Source of the DNA: Dipteris shenzhenensis
Taxonomy: Eukaryota; Polypodiophyta; Polypodiopsida; Gleicheniales
Reading direction: 5' to 3' (one strand)
NCBI GenBank assembly: GCA_047967505.1
Contig: CM106541.1
DNA: 64,000 bases
Position numbers and translations under genes: made by a program. Positions 45,519 to 57,500 of the stretch are shown piece after piece; the stretch's first letter is position 1; every line of letters starts with the position of its first letter. The notes beneath the pieces are model-generated. The model was not told the origin of the DNA and made no database searches. It saw only the letters and a program-made list of their open reading frames with translations.

Positions 45519-48500
45519 ATGGTGAATAAAAACCATGGCCATTCTTGTGGAAGATGCTCTGTGGATGATAATGCTATGAAGGCAGAATTATACCACACAT
45601 CCTTACCCCGTCGACCTGCTTCTTCTATTTCGTCAGTAGAAAATTCAAGTACAGTCAAAACGGAAGGAACTTGGGAAAGGTTTAGTGTTTCGAAAGGAGC
45701 ATGGGTGCTCATGCAACCTAGCAAAAGAAAAAGACCCCAGACAAAAAACATTTTCTTGGCGTCATGGAAGGGAAGAGTACGAGAACATCCAAAAGATCTT
45801 CCGCAACACAGGCCTAATTGTATATTTTTCTATTGTGGTTTTTTTCTTTACGAGGTGTATGGATTTTTAAGATGAAGCTTTCTCTCTTTGCTTATTGACA
45901 TTCTTGTGTTGTTTTATTTCAGATTTATATCCTTCATCGTATGAGACATGGCAAAACATCGATTGTATTCTGGGATTTATAGATGTTCTGCATGGATCGA
46001 TAGGAGAACAACAATACCAAGGTCGATGTGCAACCGAGCTAGCTCAATCGGGTATATTTTTTACTGATCATTTTTATCAGTTGCTGGACAATGCTAACAC
46101 ACATGGTGTGTTAATAAAACAAGACCTTCCGGCATGGAATTCAATGGATTGGCCTCACCCACATTCTAGTGTTACAGAGGCATATAGGGCCAAGCTTTTC
46201 AAAGAAGTACAGAAAGCTCTGAGGCCCAATATTGCCACAAGGATAATAAAAATTTCTTTATGCATGCCTCTCATAGTTTTTGTGGACTTGTTTAATACCT
46301 TTCCGGTGAAGGTTTCAAAAACAATGTTCACAGTTAAAGCAACAAGTTCGGCATGCATGCCACAATTTTTGGATAAAGGTCAGGATAAGAAGACATGTAG
46401 TTCAGTGTTTTGTGAGGTTGTCCAACCTTCTATGCAACTGAAGTACATGGTTGCATCACAAAATTTTATTTTCTCTTTTTATTACGAGCGCAGTCGAATG
46501 CTAGGCACAAAACTAGTCCCAATGGATCAAGATGAAGATTCTTTTGGTGCAAAAAATAAACTTCTTGATATTGATGTTGTTGAGAATGGTGATGTGCTAG
46601 TCAATATCTCATTAAGAGAATGTTGCTCCCTAACTCAATTGCGCAATGACATTCTGTTTGAGACAGAGGGTTCTATTTCAAATGACTTTTTATTTATCTA
46701 CAACAACAAAAAGGTACACCATCTGATTTATCCTAGTCTCACACTACTACACACGCATCCTATTGCGACGTTTACGTACCGACGATTAGCGCCCGCCTAG
46801 CGTTAATCGTCGGTATAAAAATCGGGTGTCGTAAATCGTCGCTATATAGCGACTTTTAATAAAAGTCGCTATATAGCGACGTTAGTAATGGTCGCTATAT
46901 AGCGACTTTTAAACGTCGCTATATAGCGACTTTAGTAAAAGTCGCTATATAACGACTTTTAAAAGTCGCTATATAGCGACACTGAGACTATATTATAGCG
47001 ACGTTTTCCAGAGAGGTTTTTTTTTTTTTTTTTAGCCTTAAAATTTATTTTCTTCCAATGACAAAATTTTTTAAATTTTCATACATGTTTGAGCTCATAG
47101 AGAAATAAAAAATGAGAGCATGTACATCAAGCCTTTGAAGCTCATATATTCATGTCCAAGTTGGAGATGAGAAAAATCAAATTAAATAAGAGCATTTACA
47201 TCAACTGTTTCATCTTGAGCCAAGTCTAAGGCGCCAAGCAAGTCTATCTCCAACTCTATACCGAGTTGATCTCCTATATCATCATCGTACTCTAGCATCG
47301 TACGTTCACCTAAAAGTATTTGATCATCTTCTTCAATTAAGCTTAAGTGTGGTGATCGATCTTGACGATTGTTGTCTTCCTCGTCAATATCGTGATCTCC
47401 ATCCTCCTCCCGTGCGATGTCATTATGCGCATCTTCCTCTTGCCTCATATGGTGATCTACATCTTCTTCGCTAGATTCATCAATTGGATCCGGATTTGGT
47501 AGTGGCATCTCCATATCCACATCTCGATCTTCAAAAATCTGCTTTCTTCGTGGTGCAACTTGGATCACGTACCACCATCTTGGATCAGAACGATCCGGAT
47601 GAAAAACCACCTATATTGAAGATGAAAAATCACGTGCCAAATGTCGTCAATTATATATATATCAATGGACTTAAAAAACGAAAGCTTCGACTAATTGAAT
47701 CATTAATATGCACCTGCTCACAGTGCTCGGGAAGAACAAAAGTATCACTTTCATCGGTCCAATGTTTGGTGGAGTCTATTGCAAAGAGACCGCTACCATC
47801 TTTTCTCACAGTTGCATGGGGACCGTTGTAAGTAGTTCTAAACCATTTTACATCAAGAATAAAAATAGTAAATCGTCTGAAATCAATTTCATAGATGTCG
47901 CGTATGGTTCCACAATAATCCAACTATGAGGAGAGAAGATTGGTATCCGAAGCACTTGCTCGGCTATCTTGTGTGAAGTTAGCCATGACTCCACAATCAT
48001 ACGTGACTCTCTTTGAATCGATGCGTTCTATGCGAAAATGTCGTCCATATGACCATAATGCACTGTACTTTTTGTACTGTAAAAGAGCATCATTAAAACA
48101 ATGAAGATGCACCTATTTTATAGCATATATTGCCACAAATAATTACTTAATTACATCAAGAGATAAGAAACTTACATGCACCATACATCCAGAAGATAAC
48201 TCCCGCTCGCGCTCGTTTATTGTCTCTCCATCACGTTCGGCTTTACGTATAGCTAGTTGTAGCCAATCAAGTGACATGTGAGTAGGGAGAAGAGCCAGAT
48301 CTCGTGGATATGGTTGTGATCGCCTGTACATTACTCTGAATCTCGTCCTTGCATTTATTCTTTCTGCTTTGGCCACTTCATATCTCTCAATCCACTTCTG
48401 CATCTCAGGGCTATTGAGGATACAAAACTTATTGAATTTCTCCATTTGCTCTTCGCTCATCTTTCTTTCAATCCCTTTTCCTTGGGGGACCTCGCCAATG

Positions 48501-51500
48501 ATGCGATCATCATCCTTGTTGTGCCAAGCTTGCGGCATATCAGGATCCGTGGATGCAAGAAACTCTGTGATATATACTAATGACTCTTGCACAAGCCATC
48601 CCTCTGCCATGCTTGCTTCTGGTCTTGCTCTTTGTCTTACAAACCCCTTTAAAGTTTTCATAAACCGCTCGAGAAAAAACATCCATCGATTATGAACGGT
48701 ACCTGCTATAGCCACCTCATCAACTATGTGCACAAGCAAGTGGACTTGAGTTGTCATAATGCTTGAGGGAAAGTGCTTCTCAAGCAAGCATACGGCTTCG
48801 ATGGATTCCACCCTAGCCTTCTCGATGCTCGATATAGAGATCTCTTTTTGAGATATCCACCTATTTCACATGTCCATGCATATGTAAGATATTTGAGATA
48901 TCCACCTATTTCACATGTCCATGAAGAAAATACATAATGCGAATTGATAGTAAGCATACCTCACAATACCACAGATCTTGAATATAGCATTTCTAACATC
49001 TTCTTGTAAGCACCCTTTTATTGTAATTGGAAGGATGAACTATCAAAGCAACAATGAAATCATGTCAACAATATAACATAATAATAATTACGCTAATCCC
49101 TTGTACTATTATCGGTACACTAATTCTACTTAGAATACCTGTAAGACCTTGTGCCAATCATGGGACTTGAGGCCACTAAGCTTATTGTCCTTTGAAAATG
49201 CTCCTTTCAAGCAACGCATGTACCCTGTTGGTGTTTGAAAAGAGGCAATGTCTGCCTTGATCACTGCCTCCTCCCTCGTAGAGAGGATCCACGTTGCTTT
49301 CGGGAGGACAACTTTTCCTGAAGCATGCACTTGGGGCCACAAACGAGACATCCTATTCATAGCACGCAAGTCTTCTCGCACTCCTCTCGAGTCCTTGGAA
49401 CCAACCAAGTGTGCCCAAATGGTAGCCCCCACATTCTTAAAGATATGCATGGGATCCAAGAGATGATTGATTTGTAACTGACCCCAATAAGGAAGCTCGT
49501 GAAAGATCGATAGCCTCTTCATACCAGGAGGAGGTTCCTCTCCATTCTCCCTCCAAGCTTGAATCCAATCACTTGCTTTCAAATATGATGGTGGTGGATC
49601 AAGCTGACCTCCACGTGCGAGATGGTCGAGCGGAAGGTATCGAGCATGACCTTCATAAACATTTTTCCTCATGTGTTTGGAGTAGCGTGCAAGCGATTTC
49701 AGAGCGGGTCCACAAACAGGACAAGCATGGTACCCACTTGTAACAAGCCCTGCACGCGTGCATGAATATGTTAGTACAAGACATGCGTGCAAAAGAGAGT
49801 ATAAAAAGCATAATCCCTCATTGTACATGTAAAGACATAACCACGTACCTGCGCACTCTCCATATCCTGGGTAGTCATGCATGGTCCACATCAAGATACC
49901 CCTGACGGAAATATCATTGGTATGCCTAGGAGCTCTGGAAATATCAAAGACCTGCACTCCTCTCCATAATATCTGTAACTCCTCTATCAAAGGTGCCATG
50001 TACACGTCCATGTTTCTTGCCTTGTACTTTCCTGGCACAAGTAGTGCAAGCATGAGGTGTCCCTTTTTTATTGTTAGCCATGGTGGGATATTGTAATTCA
50101 CCACGACTATGGGCCATGTCGACCAAGATGTCGAGCGTAACCCGAAAGGATTCACGCCGTCCATGGCTAGCCCAAGATGTAAGTTGCGTGGCTCTCTCGC
50201 AAAGTCCGGCCACTGATTATCTATGTGCTTCCAAGCCGCACAATCTGCGGGAATCCTCAATGTGTGATCAGTGGACCGATGAGATGCATGCCATGTCATC
50301 AACTCCGCTATGGATTTGCATCGAAACATGTGTTGTATTCTTGCAATGATGGGAAAGTGTCTTAAGACCTTTACCGGTATCCTCTCACCCTGCAAGTCAT
50401 CTCTATATCGTTGTTCCCCACACTTTGGACAACTAGCCAAATCTCCATGCTCACGACGAAAGAGAATACAATCATTACGGCAAGCATGGATGGTATCATA
50501 ATCCATACCCACCATTGTTAGCATCTTTTTCGCTTCATCTCTTGATGCGGGCATGGTATTTGGTGCAGGCAACATCTTTTGGAGCAACCTATGACAAAGA
50601 CACTATCCAAATGATGATTCTCAAAACAAACAATATCCAAATAATGAGTCAATCAAATTAATGCAAGGGCTAACCTCATTAAGGCCGAGACACTTGTATC
50701 CGACCATCCATACTGTACTTGTAGATTCAAGATTGAGAGACAAGCACGTAGTTTAGACATCCTGGCACCCTCGTACAATTGTGTTGATTGCAACTCTCGC
50801 ATTTTCACCTCAGACTCTGACATCACGTGTACGTGGGATGTAGTGCCCCTAAAAATGGAATCCATCATGTCGACCATACCCTCGTCGTCATCTGGGAGAC
50901 TATAGTCTTGTTGAAAGTGAGAAGGTATATGTGTACCCTCGTCACCCTCGTCATCCTGTCATAAGCTCATTCGTGTAAATAGAAGATCTTCTAATTCCGG
51001 GTATACAATAAGATTGCGAACTTAAATAGCTTTGACTTACCGATGATCCATCAACATGTGCAACACCAACGGGGGGTACTGGTTCCGGCTCCTCCCCATA
51101 CATCCGCAAGTGGCGCATGATAATACGACGTTGATGTCGTACTTCTCGCTTGCAATGAGTGCAATGACAATATAACCTCTCCGTAAGCCACTTCGTGCTC
51201 CCGGGCGTTGGCGCATCATCGGATGAGCTTCCACTCGTCCCTTCCATCTACACTTATAAAACCAAAACATAAGCATGAAGAGGAGATGTACACAATTATG
51301 AGCATAGCATGTTTAATTTGAGCTTCTCTTGAGGCTATATAAAAAGAATGACATCGCTATATAGTAAGGATTGAAACAAAAAATCCTATATAGTAAGGCT
51401 GTGTAGTAAGAGGAGATATTGACAATTATAGGCATAGCATGTTTGAGTCACAAGAGGCCTCATTAAAAAACAAACACTAAGCGTCGCTATATAGCGACGC

Positions 51501-54500
51501 TCTGTTCCGTCGCTATATAGCGACGATTTTAATTGAAAGCGTCGCTATATAGCGACGTTTTCAATTAAAAACGTCACTATATAGCGACGAATAAGCGTCG
51601 CTATATAGCGACGCTGTGGGTTAAAACCCGAAATGCCGAAACCCGCGGCGTTTTGCTCAAAGCTTTCCTAATCTCTAAACTAAGCTCTCCAAAATCTCCT
51701 CCCACCTATTTTCACTGACCTCCCATCTATTCCAAGCAACCTCCTACCCTATTTCCCACTCCTCACCCTCCTCCTACCTCTTGTGCACCCTCTCTCTCCT
51801 TTTTCCCTCTTTGGTTTCCAGAAAGAAAGTTCTTCAAAAGGTGAGTTTTTTTCAACAATGTAGGTTGTTTGTTTGTTAGCTTTGGTTTTGTGAGTGTTTC
51901 TACTTGTATTGCTAAAGTTTTAAACTAGTTTTCATGCTTGATTAGAAAGGATTCAAACAAAAAACGAAATTTCAAGAAAGAAAGAAAATTTCAAGAAAGA
52001 AAGAAAGAAACTCACCTCTTCTTTTTGTATTTCTCTTCCTTCTCTTCCTTCTCTTCTCCTCAATCTCCTCCTTTCCTTGTCTCCTCAATCTTCTCTTTCC
52101 TTGTCTCCTTTCAAGAATTTGCTTTTGTGATCTCCTCTTTCCACTAACATCTTATTTGAAAAAATGGATTGTTTTCTCTCTTTTGTAGTGCCAGTCCACT
52201 ACACCGAGCGGGACATAGTCTCTCTTTCGTGGGCCCAGTCCACTACACCGAGCGGGACATACTTTTACAGGTAAGTGCTTTCTCTTCTTTCCATTTAAGC
52301 TTTTTGTTATTTGCATTTGCCTGCAGCTAGCGCCTTAAGCGCTAGCTGCAGTGATGGGCGTAGGAACCCTCTCCTCCCCCTTCTCTTTTTCTCATTTTCC
52401 CCCTTCTCTTTTTTCCCTCTTCTCTTATTCTCTCTTTCCCCCTCTCTCTTTTCCCTTCTCTCTTTCCTTTCCCCCTTATTCTCTATTTCCGCATCCCTCT
52501 TATTCTCTTATGCTTATGCTTCTCTCATTCCGCATAAGCTCCTCCTCTATTTCCGCATGAGCATAAGCTCATGCTTATGCTCATTCATGAGCATGAGCTT
52601 ATGCGTAAGTTTCCGCAAGAGCTTATGCAAAAATAGAGAATGAGAGAAGCATACGCTTCTCTCATTCTCTTTTTTCCGCATAAGCTCCTTCTCTCATTCC
52701 GCATAAGCTCCTTCTCTATTTCCGCATGAGCATACGCATGAGCTTATGCTTATGCTTATGCATAAGCATAAGCATAAGCATAAGCATAAGCTCATGCTTA
52801 TGCTCATTCTTCATGCTTATGCTCATTCATGTCCATGAGATTATGCGTAAGTTTCCGCAAGAGCTTATGCGGAAATAGAGAATGAGAGAAGCATATGCTT
52901 CTCTCATTCTCTTTTTCCGCATAAGCTCCTTCTCTTATTCCGCATGCAAGTTTTCGCAAGTTTCCGCATGAGCTCCTTCTCTTATTCCGCATAAGCTCCT
53001 TCTCTCCTTCTCTTATTCCGCATGAGCTCCTTCTCTTATTCCGCATAAGCTCCTTCTCTTATTCCGCATAAGCTCCTTCTCTTATTCCGCATAAGCATAA
53101 GCATGAGCTCCTTCTCTCCTTCTCTCCGCATAAGCTCCTTCTCTCATTCCGCATAAGCATAAGCATAAGCATAAGCATAAGCTCCTTCTCTCCTTCTCTT
53201 ATCCGCAAGTTTCTGCAAGTGCTCCTTCTCTTTTTCCGCATAAGCTCCCTCTCTTTTTCCGCATGAGCATAAGCATGAGCTTATGCTTATGCTTATGCTC
53301 ATGCATAAGCATAAGCATAAGCTCATGCTTATGCTCATTCTTCATGCTTATGCTCATTCATGAGCATGAGCTTATGCGTAAGTTTCCGCAAGAGCTTATG
53401 CGGAAATAGAGAATGAGAGAAGCATATGCTTCTCTCATTCTCTTTTTCCGCATAAGCTCCTTCTCTTATTCCGCATGCAAGTTTCCGCAAGTTTCCGCAT
53501 GAGCTCCTTCTCTTATTCCGCATAAGCTCCTTCTCTCATTCCGCATAAGCTCCTTCTCTATTTCCGCATGAGCATAAGCTCCTTCTCCTTCTCTTTCCCT
53601 TTCTCTCATTCTCTATTTCCTCGTTCTCATTCTTTTTCCGCATAAGCTCCCTCTCTTTTTCCGCATGAGCATAAGCATGAGCTTATGCTTATGCTTATGC
53701 TCATGCATAAGCATAAGCATAAGCTCATGCTTATGCTCATTCTTCATGCTTATGCTCATTCATGAGCATGAGCTTATGCGTAAGTTTCCGCAAGAGCTTA
53801 TGCGGAAATAGAGAATGAGAGAAGCATATGCTTCTCTCATTCTCTTTTTCCGCATAAGCTCCTTCTCTTATTCCGCATGCAAGTTTTCGCAAGTTTCCGC
53901 ATGAGCTCCTTCTCTTATTCCGCATACGCTCCTTCTCTCATTCCGCATAAGCTCATTCTCTATTTCCGCATGAGCATAAGCATGAGCTTATGCTTATGCT
54001 TATGCATAAGCATAAGCATAAGCTCATGCTTATGCTCATTCTTCGCATGAGCTTATGCGTAAGTTCCGCAAGAGCTTATACGGAAATAGAGAATAAGAGA
54101 AGCATATGCTTCTCTCATTCTCTTTTTCCGCATACGCTCCTTCTCTCATTCCGCTTAAGCTCCTTCTCTATTTCCGCATGAGCATAAGCATGAGCTTATG
54201 CTTATGCTTATGCATAAGCATAAGCATAAGCTCATGCTTATGCTCATTCTTCGCATGAGCTTATGCGTAAGTTTCTGCAAGAGCTTATACGGAAATAGAG
54301 AATGAGAGAAGCATATGCTTCTCTCATTCTCTTTTTTCGCATAAGCTCCTTCTCTCATTCCGCTTAAGCTCCTTCTCTATTTCCGCATGAGCATAAGCAT
54401 GAGCTTATGCTTATGCTTATGCTTATGCTTATGCATAAGCATAAGCATAAGCTCATGCTTATGCTCATTCATCCGCAAGCATAAGCATGAGCATAAGCAT

Positions 54501-57500
54501 GAGCATAAGCATGAGCTTATGCTTATGCTTATGCATAAGCATAAGCATAAGCTCATGCTTATGCTCATTCATGAGCATGAGCTTATGCGTATTCTTCCGC
54601 AAGAGCTTATGCGGAAATAGAGAATGAGAGAAGCATATGCTTCTCTCATTCTCTTTTTCCGCATAAGTTCCTTCTCTTATTCCGCATGCAAGTTTCCGCA
54701 AGTTTCCGCATGAGCTCCTTCTCTTATTCCGCATAAGCTCCTTCTCTCATTCCGCATGAGCATAAGCATGAGCTTATGCTTATGCTTATGCTTATGCTTA
54801 TGCTTATGCATAAGCATAAGCATAAGCTCAAGCTTATGCTCATTCATCCGCAAGAGCTTATGCGTAAGTTTCCGCAAGAGCTTATCCGCAAGTTTCCGCA
54901 AGTGCTCCTTCTCTTTTTCCGCATAAGCTCCTCCTCTATTTCCGCATGAGCATAAGCATGAGCTTATGCTTATGCTCATTCATGAGCATGAGCTTATGCG
55001 TAAGTTTCCGCAAGAGCTTATGCGGAAATAGAGAATGAGAGAAGCATATGCTTCTCTCATTCTCTTTTTCCGCATAAGCTCCTTCTCTCATTCCGCATAA
55101 GCATAAGCGTGAGCTCCTTCTCTCCTTCTCTCCGCATAAGCTCCTTCTCTCATTCCGCATAAGCATAAGCATAAGCATAAGCTCCTTCTCTCCTTCTCTT
55201 ATCCGCAAGTTTCCGCAAGTGCTCCTTCTCTTTTTCCGCATAAGCTCCCTCTCTTTTTCCGCATGAGCATAAGCTTATGCGTATGCTTATGCTTATGCAT
55301 AAGCATAAGCATAAGCTCATGCTTATGCTCATTCTTCATGCTTATGCTCATTCATGTCCATGAGCTTATGCGTAAGTTTCCGCAAGTTTCCGCATGCAAG
55401 TTTCCGCAAGTTTCCGCATGAGCTCCTTCTCTCATTCCGCATAAGCATAAGCATAAGCATAAGCTCCTTCTCTCCTTCTCTTATCCGCAAGTTTCTGCAA
55501 GTGCTCCTTCTCTTTTTCCGCATAAGCTCCCTCTCTTTTTCCGCATGAGCATAAGCTTATGCGTATGCTTATGCTTATGCTTATGCTTATGCATAAGCAT
55601 AAGCATAAGCTCATGCTTATGCTCATTCTTCATGCTTATGCTCATTCATGTTCATGAGCTTATGCGTAAGTTTCCGCAAGAGCTTATGCGGAAATAGAGA
55701 ATGAGAGAAGCATATGCTTCTCTCATTCTCTTTTTCCACATAAGCTCCTTCTCTTATTCCGCATGCAAGTTTCCGCAAGTTTCCGCATGAGCTCCTTCTC
55801 TTATTCCGCATAAGCTCCTTCTCTCATTCCGCATAAGCTCCTTCTCTATTTCCGCATGAGCATAAGCTCCTTCTCCTTCTCTTTCCCTTTCTCTCATTCT
55901 CTATTTCCTCGTTCTCATTCTTTTCTTTCCTTTACATCTTCTTTCCCTCTTATCTTTCCCTCTTTCCTTTCCTTCTTTCCTTTCCCTCTTCTTTCCTTTC
56001 CCTCTTCTTTCTTCTTGCCTATGCCTATGCCTATGAGAATGCTCATGTTTGTTTATTTGTTTTCTGTTTTCGTGTTTGTGTCTATGTTAGACATGGGATC
56101 ACGTCGCTCATCGGACGAGTACGGACAGCCTCGCAGGAGGAGAGCTCACGATCTATATGCTCCAGAGGACTTTGATTCCTCTCAGCAGGCGACTACCCCG
56201 AGGACTACCCCTGGTCCGACTCCTCTCGGTCCTAGCACTGTGACTACCCCTGGTCCGACCCCTCTTCCACGTAGCACTGCGACTACCCCTCAGGGGACTC
56301 CTTTGCTAGCCACGCATGGCTTTGTTGGGACTCCCGACGAGTTTGTAGCGCAGATGAGCGATGAGGAGGCAGCGAGATTCTTCTCTCTGCTCTCTCAGAG
56401 GACCTCCGCAATTCCTTTCCCTACACCGACGGGTGGACGTACATCCCAGCCATCCCCTCGCGCCCCTTCGACCGCGGGATCATCACCTGCGCATGCCTCC
56501 CGCAAGGGAAGGAAGAGTAGGATGGGCGGCTCATGTTGTGCTGACTCAGGAGATGTAGACGAGTCAGCACACTCATGCTCCTTTAGGTCTCCACTTGGTC
56601 CGGAGACACAGTATTAGTCAGGTCCCTTTCCCTCTCCTACTCCCACAACTACTCCTCGATCCGGAAGCGGTCGCGCAGCTTCCACTCCTTCAGACTCTGC
56701 TACCGTCAGTCCCCCTTACTCATCAGGGGATCTCTCCTATCAAATCACATCTGCCGGAGAGATAATAGAAGACAAAAAGGGCAAAGCAGTGATGGCCGCC
56801 ATGAGGCGGTTGATGAGTCATCACTTCAAGAGCGGAATAAATATCGATTGGCGGTATCAAGATGGCCAAAAGAAACAGGCGGTGATCGATGAGTTAAAAC
56901 TCAGATTTCCTAATCCGCCAAATGTGGAGTTTAATAACAGTTATATGCTCGAGCGCATGGGTTTGGTCCTAAAGCATCGCAGATCAACCATGCGTACTTC
57001 CATTACAAAGGGGTTGTCTAAACCCAGCTGGGCAGACAAAGCTGATTGGAAGTTCTTGAAGAAGCAGAATAGGGACCATCCTGAAATGTTCGAGGGTCAG
57101 AGGAGGGCTGCGAAGAGACGGCTGGATGTCATAGGTACTTCGCACTTTGGTGCAGGTGGACGGTATGCGTTCGAGGCAACCGTGGTAAGTTTACTTCTTT
57201 CCATTTAATGTATTGTTCTATTTGTTTTACTTACATATTACATGCACTTTAGCTAACTCTAACTCTCGTAAATTGGATCCACAGCAAGCTGCGATGGGTC
57301 GTCTTCCTACGGATGCAGAGACGCGGCGTGCATTTCGGATAGGAACCAAGCCGTGGTTCATTGAGCAAGAGGCAATGGGAGCGACAGTCGATTGGGCTGA
57401 GGTGGCTGCTCGCACGGTATAAGTTTACTCCTGCTTGTAATCTCACTTTTTAATTTAAGTTCCAATCTAATTTTCGATTTATATGGTTCAGTCTCAGGGT

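Noticed and set aside
51481-51615. Regular short repeats with spacers resembling a CRISPR array
   Set aside because: The repeat is a 16-bp palindrome with 10-20-base, low-complexity spacers inside a plant CACTA element, and the same repeat marks the element ends.
52804-55811. Many 60-100-codon frames of Met-Leu, Cys-Leu or Arg-Glu repeats
   Set aside because: They are translations of the hexamer satellite in several frames and both strands; none has a non-repetitive domain.
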